Origin: Tritrichomonas musculus
Lineage: Eukaryota; Parabasalia; Tritrichomonadida; Tritrichomonadidae
NCBI GenBank assembly: GCA_039105265.1
Contig: JAPFFF010000012.1
Span: 3,472,001 to 3,536,000, forward strand
Direction: 5' to 3'
Length of the DNA stretch: 64,000 nucleotides
Part shown: one piece after another, positions 49,274-59,827 of the stretch
How the letters are laid out: every line of letters begins with the position of its first letter
How positions within the stretch are numbered: position 1 is the first letter of the stretch
Program-made: the position numbers and the translations under genes
The notes under the pieces: generated by a model
What the model was told of the DNA's origin: nothing
What the model saw: the letters and a program-made list of their open reading frames with translations, nothing else
Database searches by the model: none

Positions 49274-51826
49274 TTATTTCTTTTGGCATAAGTAGCAGCA
49301 CTTAAGGACTCTAAGTGCGCATGCTTGTAAGTCTTCAATTTTAACAGCACCTTCTTCAACACCTTTGATGATATCTTGTTCATTTTCTACGCATCCAGGC
49401 ATTTGAAGATCGTTTCCGCAGTTGATGCATTCTCTTGAGCTAGCAATCTTATACTTAGGTTCTGATTTAGCGATAGCATAAGTGCTTTCCATTGTGATGC
49501 ACCAGTCAGTCATGATCATTCCCTCATAACCCCATTCATTGTGAACAACTTTTTGAAGGACTTCTTTGTGGTTTGGTGTGTGGTAACCGTTAACAAGGTT
49601 GTAAGAAGTCATGATTGAGTATGGCTTGCCAAGTTCGATTGGGATTTGGAAGTTCCTTAAGTAAACTTCACGTAATGCTCTTTCTTTAACGTGTTCGTTT
49701 GCGAAGAAACGATTTTCTTCTTGGTTGTTGCAGAAGAAGTGTTTCAATGTAACTCCTAATCCAGGGAATGATTGAACGCCAACCATTTCATAGTATGCGC
49801 AAAGGCCAGAAAGGATTGGATCTTCTGAGAAGTATTCGTAGTTTCTTCCGCATAATGGGTTACGATGAATGTTCATTCCTGGTGCGAGCCAAAGATGGAC
49901 GTGGAATTTGTTCATTTCACTTCCGATGATCTTACCTAATTCGATAATTAAGTCTTTATCCCAGGAGTTAGCAATCATTGTTGCAATTGGAATGGCTGTG
50001 CAGTATTGATACCAGTCAATATCGCCTGGCTGGAATGGTTCAATTTCTGCAACATAATCTCCCCAAACTTCACCTCCTTTTCTCAATTTTCCGTTTGCAT
50101 CACTACGGAAATGTGGAGTTAAACGGACACCAGCTGGGCCATCGGCAAGAATGAGATTCTCAACGCCTCTATCTTTAAGAATGCTGGATGTTTCACCTGC
50201 AGCACCAGGAACTAATGCGCATGCTTGACCAACAGCACTGTCAATTTCATCACTGACTTTGCCAACAGCCATGCTGGCCATTTCTTTGACTGTCAATTGG
50301 GCAACTAATTCTTCAAGCGTGTATTTGCCAGCAATAACTTCTTGCATTGTGATCTTGTGGTCCTTGTGCTTGTCTTCAAATTTGACATTGTCTGGATATT
50401 GAGCTGTCTTTGTTGTGAATGATGAAGCTTGAAGTTTGATAACTTTGGCACTTTGAAGTTGAGCTTCTTCATTTGGTGGTTGGTAAGCTTTGACGTTTTC
50501 TAATGAAATTTCGTCGAATTTTTCTGATGTGATAACTTTTTGAAGTTGTTCAAGAACAACAAGTTTGTCAAGTTCGATTTTGGCTGCAACTGAAGTTGTT
50601 CTGCTGCTGTTTCCGACACGGACAATGTAAGTTCCTTCTTCAAGGATCCATCGTGAGTGTTCTTCGCAGTATGAAGCGCAGTATTGAATTGGGCATTTGA
50701 CTGTAACTTCATCGCTTTGTCCAGGTGCAAGTGTCTTGCTCTTTCCAAAGCCAACAAGAACTTGGAATGGCTTGTGAAGGTGGCCATTTGGAGCGCTAAC
50801 GTAAACTTGGACAACATCTTTGCCAGAATACTTGGATCCGGTGTTCTTTACGGTTGCCTTGACAGTGATATATTGATGATCGGCTTCAACTTGTGGATTT
50901 TCAATTGTAAAGGTGGAATAGCCAAGACCATAACCAAAGCAATATCTTGGTGTAATGTTGAAACGATCGAAATAACGATATCCGACATAGATGCCTTCCC
51001 TATAATATTCATCATTCCAATCACCGTTAACATAACTGAATTCTTTAGCACATGGATAGTCTTCATAATTTTCTGCCCATGTGGTTGATAATTTACCTGA
51101 TGGTGAAACTTTTCCAAGTAATAAATCTGCTGTAATATTTCCGATTTGGTTTCCGCATTGGCTGATGTATAAAATGGCACCAATTCCTTGGATTTCGTCA
51201 AGTTGTTTGATATCAATGACGCCTCCAACGTTAAGAAGAACAACAAGTTTCTTGAATTTGGAAGCGAGTAATTTCAAGTTCTTGATTTCGTTTTCCATTA
51301 AATAGTAGTCACCTGGTTTGTCGTAACGATCTGCTCCTTCACCGGAAATTCTGCCAATGACATAGATTGCAAGATCTGTTTCGGTATTTTGAAGGTGTTC
51401 ATCAGTAATTAGTGGGACTGATTTTTCGTAGAAAGGAACAATCATAGCTGTATTGGCTTCTGATGTGTTTCTGCGTTTTGCTTCAACAGCAATTTCCTTT
51501 AAGTATACTTCTTTGGCCTCCTTAATGTGTGTGTCATATTCATCAAGCCATTTCTTGTTGCAGATTGTGAATCCGTTGCCTTCCAATCCTTTTTCGATGT
51601 TGATGACAATTCTGCTATTAACATTTCCAGAACCTGTTCCTCCTTTGATTGTTTGTCTGGCTCCATTTCCGAAGAGGGCAACTTTTCCAGCACTTGGAAG
51701 TGGGAGAACTCCCTTGTTCTCGAGTAAAACTGCTGCTTCTCCAACAAGCCTTCTTACTGTATCACTGTTCTTTTGCTCAAGTTCGCTAACTTTATCCGAT
51801 TTATCAGCGTAGTGTGAGTCTGCCAT
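49274..51826 (-). CDS. GH3 beta-glucosidase with permuted domain order
   Basis: 850 residues from the ATG at 51826, which has an Inr-like TCACTTT 23 nt upstream; the frame can be read 43 codons further but only from a GTG. Domain order is reversed relative to most GH3 enzymes: the alpha/beta C-domain comes first (~20-260, ENKGVLPLPSAGKVALFG), then a fibronectin-III-like domain (~320-400), and the TIM barrel last (~500-830). Barrel motifs are intact: LADGPAGVR, GRNYEYFSEDP, KHFFCNNQEENR, and the nucleophile Asp in MIMTDW (~772). It should remove terminal beta-glucose from glycosides. No signal peptide. This order is known from Butyrivibrio and Ruminococcus enzymes. The coding DNA is much less AT-rich than its surroundings. 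Bacterial transfer is likely. Confidence 0.92.
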   Translation of the reverse strand: MADSHYADKSDKVSELEQKNSDTVRRLVGEAAVLLENKGVLPLPSAGKVALFGNGARQTIKGGTGSGNVNSRIVINIEKGLEGNGFTICNKKWLDEYDTHIKEAKEVYLKEIAVEAKRRNTSEANTAMIVPFYEKSVPLITDEHLQNTETDLAIYVIGRISGEGADRYDKPGDYYLMENEIKNLKLLASKFKKLVVLLNVGGVIDIKQLDEIQGIGAILYISQCGNQIGNITADLLLGKVSPSGKLSTTWAENYEDYPCAKEFSYVNGDWNDEYYREGIYVGYRYFDRFNITPRYCFGYGLGYSTFTIENPQVEADHQYITVKATVKNTGSKYSGKDVVQVYVSAPNGHLHKPFQVLVGFGKSKTLAPGQSDEVTVKCPIQYCASYCEEHSRWILEEGTYIVRVGNSSRTTSVAAKIELDKLVVLEQLQKVITSEKFDEISLENVKAYQPPNEEAQLQSAKVIKLQASSFTTKTAQYPDNVKFEDKHKDHKITMQEVIAGKYTLEELVAQLTVKEMASMAVGKVSDEIDSAVGQACALVPGAAGETSSILKDRGVENLILADGPAGVRLTPHFRSDANGKLRKGGEVWGDYVAEIEPFQPGDIDWYQYCTAIPIATMIANSWDKDLIIELGKIIGSEMNKFHVHLWLAPGMNIHRNPLCGRNYEYFSEDPILSGLCAYYEMVGVQSFPGLGVTLKHFFCNNQEENRFFANEHVKERALREVYLRNFQIPIELGKPYSIMTSYNLVNGYHTPNHKEVLQKVVHNEWGYEGMIMTDWCITMESTYAIAKSEPKYKIASSRECINCGNDLQMPGCVENEQDIIKGVEEGAVKIEDLQACALRVLKCCYLCQKK

Positions 51827-51844
51827 ATCGTGGAAAGAAATAAA

Positions 51845-51851
51845 AAAGTGA
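51845..51851 (-). promoter_or_regulatory. Inr-like TCACTTT before GH3 gene
   Basis: On the minus strand TCACTTT fits the Inr consensus and lies 23 nt before the ATG at 51826. It would place the transferred gene under a host-type promoter and decides the start. Confidence 0.5.
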
Positions 51852-53151
51852 AATAAAAAAAAGATTTGAAAATTCTTATTAAAAATACGATTTAATTCAT
51901 ATAACTTTTGTAACTTTTTCAATGCATCCACCATTTTTTTTTTCAGAGCATCCACATTTTATCTTTCAATTTTTTTTTTAGTTTTTTATTATAATATAAT
52001 TATTTTTTATTTGATAAATCCCTTAAGATAATCATTTTTCAAATTATAGTGGAAATCATTGAAAAATTTGAATTCATTTATCATCAATTTTCGATCAGAA
52101 ATTCAGAAGAATGAAACATTAATATTGTTTGCAATGCTACATATATATTTATATGTTAAATTATCATATTTGGAGATTATTTCTACCCATCGAAAATTTA
52201 AAAGAAGGATGTAAACTTTTTGTAAAAAAAAAAAAAAAAAAAAGAGTTTCAAAAATATCTATATTATCAAAAAGTGGAAATGTTTAAAGGGGAAAAAAAA
52301 AATTCTACCAAAAATTGAAAGAAAAATATTATTCAATTATTATCAAAAAGTCGATATTTTTTAATGTTTATCTGGGCAAAATATAAATTAAAACGAATAA
52401 AAATAATAAAATTTTAATTATTACTAAAAAATACAAAAAATAAAATAAGAAAAAAATAATTAAAAATAATTAAAAATATTAACTCATTCAAGGTTAAAGT
52501 CAACTAATTAGTTAATTTTTTTCACATTGTTTGTTTGTTTGTTTTTCGTTATGTAATTAATAATTTCAAAATATTATTTTTTTTATAAATAATAATTATA
52601 AATATAAATATTACTTTCATGATTTGATTAAGGACATTAAACGAAAATTTGAGTTTCTTAATTTCAGATAATTCAAGATAAATCAAATGATGATTTAAAA
52701 GAATCTACTAATATAATTAGAATAAACCAGTTAAAATTCAATATTTTTACAAAATGGCTGAGATATATTCAATTTTTTGAAATAATTACAGATTCTAGAA
52801 AATCAAATATTGTACCAAAATCGACATGCCAAATCATTCGAAAACGATATGTTAGATATATACACGTATAATGAATATATTTATTTGCATAAATTTCAAA
52901 TCTCAACTACCAATTTAATATTAAAGTTATGACAATTTGGACTCGATCATTAATTTTATGCATTCAAGATAGCAAATATATAGATTTATTTAAACTAATG
53001 AATATATAAATATTTTTTAAATCTATATCAATGATTAAATGCGTTATAATATTTAAAAAAATATTGATATTCTATCAAGAAACATTTGCAAAAATATTTG
53101 AATATGCATTCAAATCAAAATAATTTTGAATAAAACAATTTTATCTCAATA
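51852..53151. other. Gene-free AT-rich region
   Basis: About 1.3 kb with A/T runs, including an A-run at ~52229-52243. No reading frame, RNA gene or ordered repeat recognised. Confidence 0.5.
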
Positions 53152-53342
53152 GGAGTTTTTCGAAAAAAAAAGTTTTTTCGAAAAAAATACAATTTTTCAG
53201 AAAAAAGTTGATTTTTTGTAAACATTTTTGTGAATTTATTTGGCCGTATGATCAAAAATCATTCAAAACGTTTTCCGAAAATTCTACTTTTTTTGGAAAA
53301 ACTTTATTTTTTAAGCAAAAAGTATTTTTTTCGAAAAACCCC
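53152..53342. mobile_element. 191-bp TA-flanked hairpin MITE
   Basis: The ends GGAGTTTTTCGAAAAAAA and (reverse complement of the right end) GGGGTTTTTCGAAAAAAAT are near-perfect inverted repeats, both flanked by TA (53150-53151 and 53343-53344). The TTTTTCGAAAAA motif recurs inside. Too short to code. A typical MITE layout with Tc1/mariner-like target. Confidence 0.55.
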
Positions 53343-53404
53343 TAATAAAAAAAATTAAAAATAGAGATATTTTAGATAGAATAACTATTATATTATATAT
53401 ATTT

Positions 53405-53429
53405 ATATATATATATATATATATATATA
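53405..53429. repeat. (AT)n microsatellite
   Basis: A run of about 12 AT dinucleotide units shortly after the 191-bp MITE-like element. Confidence 0.85.
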
Positions 53430-53779
53430 ATGTAATCAGAAAATATTATGGAAAGCATATGATGATTTCTTTATTAGAATACAAATCATTATAAATCTTA
53501 TCATAATTAAGTCAAGAATCAAATAGAATTGAAATTAAATTATTTGGAATCAATTAAACTGTTAGCATAAGTATATAATGTATAACGGTTGGAAACCTTT
53601 TATTTTGCTGTTGTCGAGTAACTTTTCCAGGTATTTAACTAGAAAAATCATTAATTTGACTCTAAAAGGTGATAAAAGGCATTACATCATTAAAAATATA
53701 TTCTTATAAACAAAAAGTCATTGATTTCTAGTTTTTCTGAAAGATTAATAGTTATTATATAGTATGAATGTAATAAGAT
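53430..53779. other. Spacer before decayed coding DNA
   Basis: AT-rich; AAAGGCATTACATCAT near 53672 resembles AAGGACGGCATTACATCAT near 18972, a possible shared repeat end. No gene seen. Confidence 0.35.
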
Positions 53780-55110
53780 GATTTATTTATACACAAAACT
53801 GAATATGGTAGAGAGACTGCTGAGCAAATTTCTAAGAAAGAATTTTAGACTCTTAATACTCTATTCCTCCGTAATCCAAATTCTAGTATTAAAAGGGCAA
53901 GCGAATAAACTACGTCCAAGGATTTTCTTGATAAGTAAAGAAGTTAAGAGTTTTAAAATTCAATTAAGATACTAAGCTTAGTATTTATTAGGATACATAA
54001 GATCCAAAGAGCCAAATTTCGATATCGTTCAGCATGTCAACCCAAAATCAGATAATATAAAAAATAATAATGCATTTAACCTCACCTAAAGATCCCCAAT
54101 AATTGATGATTTTGGGCAATAATTTTATTGTCAAAGGTCTAGATAATCGTAATTACTCAGATGAAACCAAGTTTTTTTTTTGTTATGCGATTTATTCAAT
54201 ATCTTCAAGCGCTTATCTTGTTGTTAGAAGTGAATTGCCATTAATCCAACAAACAAAAAATTCGCGGATTAACAGCAAAGGGATTGAAAAAAATACTTTA
54301 TTTGGGATCTGTTTTAATCGACCGAGGGTCCATAAAAAAACTTCATGATTGTCATCCAATCAAAATCTTCACAATAGGTAATTCTATCAAAATTTTTTAT
54401 AAGTTATTCCCAGAAAATTTTTATTTTTTTATCGTTTTAAGTTTATGGAATGTATTATTGTTAAATACAAATTTGAGCTTATATACAAGACAATATTTTT
54501 TCGAAACAATTCTTTTTGAATTTTTAAAGTTTCATGTTTTTTTTTTTTTTTTCCAAAATAATTAAATTCAAGATACAATTGCAGCGAAAAATTGTTCTGA
54601 TGGAAGAAGCGTTTTGTGGATTTCTCATGCCAATGCAATACGAATAACAAATACACTTTTTGTTCAATACTATGCGATATCTTTAAAATCTTTAAATGAC
54701 TTTTTGACTGTATATGATGTTTTTTGTTCACACCCAACTGAAAATTTCATTAGTTTAATTTGAATTCGTTGCGATTATGATAATTCATTTAAGAATATTA
54801 TATACAATTTATCCCGTTATGAATATATAAATAGAGTTGTTAAAAATATATGTCCAAAAACGGCCTAAAATGTTAAATTTAGGAAGTGTTCCTTTAATTG
54901 AAAAAGAAATGAAGTTTTCATTTAACCATTCTTCATTTGAGATAAGAGAGTTATTATTTTCATATATGGATGAAAATATGATAAAAGAATTTATTTTATC
55001 TCTTGAGCTATTAAATGGAAATGCTACTTTTCGAACAAAAAATGTACCAAATAGAACAAGGGGTAGATAAATAATGCTTAGATTGGTTTCTATTTCACAA
55101 TTCAAAAGGA
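53780..55110 (+). pseudogene. Decayed gene cut up by frameshifts and stops, family unknown
   Basis: Protein-like pieces follow each other on the plus strand in changing frames: EYGRETAEQISKKEF near 53810, FFCYAIYSISSSAYLVVRSE near 54180, SDGRSVLWISHANAIRITN near 54600, and MKFSFNHSSFEIRELLFSYM near 54910. The order and strand are constant, so one old gene of ~400 codons with many breaks is likely. The first part could be a helix-turn-helix of a transposase, but I cannot prove it. It ends ~120 bp left of the pogo-like element. Confidence 0.4.
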
Positions 55111-55225
55111 AAATATGGAGTAATCAAGAATTACATTTCATTGATCATAACCTTTTGCTTAAAAAAGATATTGAAATAAATTGAGGGGAACAAATAGAAT
55201 ACAACTTTTTCAATAAAAAACATTA

Positions 55226-55270
55226 CCCCCTCCTCGCTACAAATGGTTATTTTTTGATACGTTATTTTCT
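55226..55270 (+). repeat. Left TIR of pogo-like transposon
   Basis: Pairs with 58304-58348; the first 28 bases agree except for two or three sites, then diverge slowly. Confidence 0.8.
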
Positions 55271-56332
55271 CGTTTTTTTTTTGTAGGAAATTGAGAAGAA
55301 AAATTGAATGAGAAAAACGTACAAAAAACAAAAATCTTTAATAAATACTGAAAAAAAAAAAAAAGAAATTTCAAAAAATAAATACACCTTTTATTAATTA
55401 CATTCAAAGATGCTTATATTATAAAAAAATGAGAGAAAAAGAAAGAAATTGAATGTAAATTATTTTAATATCTTTATAAAAAAAAAAGAGGTAAGAGATC
55501 GTATTACGTTGTATAATATTATATTGTTTGAGTGGTTGTCATTTTTGTATTTAGTTAATAAAAGAGATATCAAATCCACTTTTCTATAGATAATACATTG
55601 CGAATTACCAACTCGATTTTGATTATTTTCAAAACTGTTAAGAGAAATTAAAAAGATACTTTAAAAATAAATATAATTATATAGTTCAAAATTATAAAAA
55701 TTTGTGTGTTCAACATAAATGTAATATTAATTGTAAATTTTTAAAATATGTAGAAAAAATTGAAATCCGATTTTTTCATAATTAACATTCGAACTGATAA
55801 TAGAATTAAAAGAACAAATAAAAATGAGAGCTTTGAAGATAAGACATTGAACAAAATAAAAATATATGATTTTCTGGCTAAAAATGAGTCAATCACAATA
55901 GTAATAAATGCATTATCCTATTTCGTTTAAAAATGATAAATTAAATTGAGAAAAAGTGGAATGAAAATCTGAAATTATTTGTTCATCGATCATTAAGGGA
56001 CTTTAATTTAAAAATCAAAAAAAAAAAAAAAAAAAAAAAAAAACTGTATAATAGAATATTATAAAAAGGAAAAAATTGAGTAAATGGCAACTTGGACTAT
56101 ATAACAAAATATTCTGCATAAGAATATTCCAATTTTTATTGAAACAACTAGAACCTTTTTGCTAATAATAAAAAGCATAAAGATTTTAATTTAATATTCC
56201 ATTTTCATAAAATTTCTGAAAAACATTTTAAAATATTACTGAATATTTTTATCTTAGAGTACTATTTATAAAATAACTAATCTGATAAAAGACTTTCTGA
56301 TTGCAAAAGTAGGTATTAGATCTTTAAAAATT

Positions 56333-56371
<39 letters not shown>

Positions 56372-56872
56372 AAAAATTGATAATGTTAGGTGAGAATTTG
56401 AAACAACAGAAGATAAATTGAGAGAGTGGATGTGGAATTGAGAAAGTGGATGTGAAATTGTAAGGAAGAAAATTCGATCAAATGAAGTAGAGTAAAATGA
56501 TATGAAATTTATAATAATTATGAACTAAATGCTAAATGGTAAAATAAATAATTTAACTTAATAGACGAAATGTTAATTAAAATATAAAATGTCCAAATTT
56601 GTTTTGAAATAAAAAAGAAAATAACTAAAAGTCATGTGGATGAATATAAGAAACTAACAAAACATTATTAGATAAAACTAAAAAAGGAACTAATTATAAA
56701 GAAATTGGTGTTTTGAGTAAAATATTGTTATCTTATAATAGTTTCCTATTTTTGAGTATTATTGACAATTAATTATTTTTTGATTAATGAATATTAATAA
56801 ACGTATTGAAAAAGCTTTTTTTTAGTATTGGTAATTATTTGATAATCTTATATAGTTTGACTTTTGAAAAGA

Positions 56873-58038
56873 TTAAAGATATTGATCCCAGGCATTCATC
56901 AAAGTAAATATTGGTAAATCTTTCCATGATTCTTGTAAGTAGTATAGCGATCTTTTCATACCTATAATTTTTTCATCATTGTCTAAAAGTAGTCTTCTGA
57001 TTTTTGAGTTTGTCATGCTTTTGAGTGGCGCGAAAATTGCTATATCTAATGGCTGCAACAAGTCTTTGAAATGAGATGGAATAAAGATTAATTCGATATT
57101 TAAAAGGTTTGCTGTTTGTTTTGCGAGTTTGCTGGTGTGAGACGAATAACTATCGATAATTAAGTGAATTTTTTTGTGTATCGGGATTTGTTCTCTTAAA
57201 AAATGTAAGTATTTTGAAAAACATGTAGCATTCATATAAGACTTCTCAGAAAAAGTAAATGTATTGTTTTCAATAAGTTCACCGATTTGTTCTTCTGCTT
57301 CATCTTCATTGTTTGCTTTAGCTATAATAAAAAGTGATAATTTTTTATATTCTGATGTAATAGTCGCCATGATGGAAACCCTATCTTTGTCATTTTCGTT
57401 AACGTTAATACTTATGTTCTTATCATTTTTGAATGCCCAAGTTCTGATTGTTGTTGGTAACACTTGAAATCCTGTTTCATCTGCGTTGAGTACTACTTCT
57501 TTTGTATTTCGAACTTTTTCAATAAATTTTGAGACTTGTGATCTGAAACTCTGAATTTCAATTTCTATTTGTTCCTCTTTTTTGTTAACTGGCCTCTGTC
57601 TAAACTGAGCTAATCTTGATGATAATCTGTGTCTGTTTTTAAAATCGCTTATAAAACCAGGACTACATTCGAATTTTGGAGCTGTTTTGGGATTTGGATA
57701 TATCTCGTCAAAAGCGTTGTAAATAATGGTTTCAAAATAAAAATCTGAAAAATATTTGCCCATTTTAATGTAATTTAAATCGATATACTGCACGATGTTT
57801 TCCTCTTGCTCATATGTAAATATTCTGTGGAAAGTTCCATGTACACTGGTATCACATGGATCATAAAAAGGATCTAACTTCCATTTACGTGACCAACGAA
57901 CCATTGTACTTCGTGGAATGCCACATGGTTCATACTTTCATCATTGAGTAATCTAAAGTATCTTGCTTTTGCTCTATTGACTCGTTTAGGATATAAGTGG
58001 TACTTTCTATGAGGGGAATGGAACTTTTTCTTCCCCAT
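56873..58038 (-). pseudogene. Pogo/jerky-type DDE_1 transposase, frameshifted
   Basis: Reads from an ATG at 58038 (MGKKKFHSPHRKYHLYP) and, after one frameshift near 57945, as a 343-codon frame (56873-57904). The HTH around the shift (CGIPRST, then MVRWSRKW) and a CENP-B-like region (FTYEQEENIVQYI, ECSPGFISDFKNRHRL) come first. The catalytic core follows: LNADETGFQ (~142), LIIDSYSSHTS (~249) and LQPLDIAIFAPLK (~285), with 35 residues between the second and third Asp, as in pogo/Tigger transposases. The triad is intact but the frame is not. Full length would be ~388 residues. Confidence 0.85.
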
Positions 58039-58222
58039 TGCTAAAATAAACGATAAAAAGTGTCACTTTTTCAATAAAAAAAGTATTTTACAATATAAAA
58101 ACTATTTTAATTCTTATTTTATTTATAATTTAAATTAATAAAACTAACATATAAATGCTTTACATATATATTTATTCCTTAAAAGAAAATAAATTTTTAT
58201 TGTTTTATAGCAGTTAATTTAT

Positions 58223-58257
<35 letters not shown>

Positions 58258-58303
58258 TTAACCTTATTGAAATTTCGCAGTTAACAAAAAAAAATTATGC
58301 TAA

Positions 58304-58348
58304 CCAAAATAACGTACACCAAAATAACCATTTGTAGCGAGTTGGGGG
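58304..58348 (-). repeat. Right TIR of pogo-like transposon
   Basis: Reverse complement of the left end, followed by TA. A run of 33 T lies just inside at 58224-58256. Confidence 0.8.
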
Positions 58349-58350
58349 TA

Positions 58351-58554
58351 TAAATTAAAAATATATTTATCTTAGTAATTCCACAAAAATATTTAAATAA
58401 TTTTTAATATAAACAAATAAAATGCAATTTGATATTAAAAATTATGTATAAATTGATAACTACTTTATTTTTCGTTTGCAAAACAATTAATCCTAACAAA
58501 TTTTGAATACTTTATAATTGGAAATTTTAGATATTTATATAAAGTGTTAGACAA
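58351..58554. other. Short AT-rich spacer
   Basis: About 200 bases between the pogo-like element and the DUF3447 gene; no motif recognised. Confidence 0.5.
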
Positions 58555-59682
58555 ATGGAAATTCAACAAATTATTGACCAAAAGAAAGAGTATTATAACC
58601 CTTTACTCATATTTTTGGAAAGTAATATAGATGATGAATCTTTAATATTCAAAGATTTTGATGAAAAAGGATTCAAAGAAATTCTTTATTTAATATCGAA
58701 AATAGCCAAAAATCATCACCAAAATGCAGGATTCTTCAGTAAAATAGAAAAGTTTCTATTATATTTTGAAGATAAAATCAAACAAACCTTTTCAAATTCC
58801 GAAATTTTCAATTTTTTCAAGAGTAACAAAAAAATTCTTCTTTTTCTTTTTGAAAAGAAAATAATTACAATTGATGAATCTATAATTAACTACATGTTTG
58901 AAAAAAGTGACAAAGACTATCCAACGTTTTTTTGGCCTGAGATTGAATCCTTTGAAAATCACAATTATATAAACAAAGTGAAAAGTCAGCTTTCAAAACT
59001 TGATTCAAGCGCATTTGATAACTTTGAATTGAAAAGAAAAATCGGTGAGAATGACTTGTACGTTTGTTCTTTGATACGTGATGATTCAATTGAAGAATTC
59101 GTCAAGTATGTCACGCAAACAAACATGTCACTTTCCAAAACGATAATTAAACATTCAATTTTTGAGACAAACTCTTTTTTAATTAATAAAAAGGCAACTT
59201 TAATTGAATATGCAGCGTTCTTTGGCTCCTTTCAAATTTTTAAGTTTTTGCAACTTAATGGAGTCAAGCTGGAGAAATCATTGTGGCTTTATGCAATTCA
59301 TAGCGATAATTCTGATCTGATTCATCTTATGGAAGAAAGTGGAATTGCTCCAGAAGATTCTTCTTTCGAATGCTGTCTCAAAGAATCGATAAAGTGTCAT
59401 CACAACTGTATTGCAAACTATATTCATGAACACTTTATCAATGAAAAAGATGAAAAAAATAAAATTGAAAAGGATTTTAATAAGAACATTTTTGCTTACG
59501 CATTTCACTACTTCAATTACAAGTTTTTCCCTGATGACTTCAATAATAAATTTGACATTTTTTACTTAATTCAAAATGATTATTTTGCAATTGTTAATGC
59601 TTTATTAAAAACAAAAGACATTGATTTAAGTATAAAATACATTTACAAAAAAAATTTCAATGAAGTTTATTTTTTCACTTGA
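58555..59682 (+). CDS. DUF3447/ankyrin-type protein, N-terminal part
   Basis: 375 codons from an ATG. The N-terminal pattern (FKEILYLISKIAKNHHQNAGFFSKIEKFL) and the following helical repeats (KATLIEYAAFFGSFQIFKFLQLNGV, SLWLYAIHSDNSDLIHLMEESGI) match the large DUF3447-plus-ankyrin family of trichomonads. The frame ends within what should be an ankyrin series (FAIVNALLKTKDIDL). The next ankyrin repeat (TLFFAAEHNNFEIVQLLLSKKG) appears 145 bp further on in another frame and runs into BspA LRRs. The two are most likely pieces of one gene. Ankyrin solenoids bind other proteins; the partner is unknown. Confidence 0.75.
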   Translation: MEIQQIIDQKKEYYNPLLIFLESNIDDESLIFKDFDEKGFKEILYLISKIAKNHHQNAGFFSKIEKFLLYFEDKIKQTFSNSEIFNFFKSNKKILLFLFEKKIITIDESIINYMFEKSDKDYPTFFWPEIESFENHNYINKVKSQLSKLDSSAFDNFELKRKIGENDLYVCSLIRDDSIEEFVKYVTQTNMSLSKTIIKHSIFETNSFLINKKATLIEYAAFFGSFQIFKFLQLNGVKLEKSLWLYAIHSDNSDLIHLMEESGIAPEDSSFECCLKESIKCHHNCIANYIHEHFINEKDEKNKIEKDFNKNIFAYAFHYFNYKFFPDDFNNKFDIFYLIQNDYFAIVNALLKTKDIDLSIKYIYKKNFNEVYFFT

Positions 59683-59827
59683 TCTGATGTAATTCCAATT
59701 TTTGAATTTGAATAATATTTATGAAATGAAACTTTTTTAAATCGAGTTTGATTGATTTTTGATTTCATAAAATTTCTTAATTTGTTATTGAAATTTAATT
59801 CATCATTAGTTATTTTATGTAACAACT

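Larger units (their letters stand above)
55226..58348. mobile_element. Pogo-like DNA transposon, 3.1 kb
   Basis: Terminal inverted repeats of ~44 bp (55226-55270 and 58304-58348) start CCCCC and share CTCGCTACAAATGGTTATTTT. TA dinucleotides flank both ends (55224-55225 and 58349-58350), the target duplication of Tc1/mariner/pogo elements. The minus strand carries a pogo/jerky-type DDE transposase (56873-58038). The remaining ~1.6 kb (55271-56872) holds A- and T-runs (A at 56017-56043, T at 56334-56370) and no other gene. The ends differ at a few positions and the transposase is frameshifted, so this copy is probably inactive. Confidence 0.85.

Noticed and set aside
50684-51812. Several plus-strand frames of 66-134 codons
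   Set aside because: Antisense shadows of the GH3 gene, whose catalytic motifs fix the true frame.
56334-56370. Long T- and A-runs considered as LINE/SINE tails
   Set aside because: No target duplications or retroposon bodies beside them; such runs are frequent in this AT-rich DNA.
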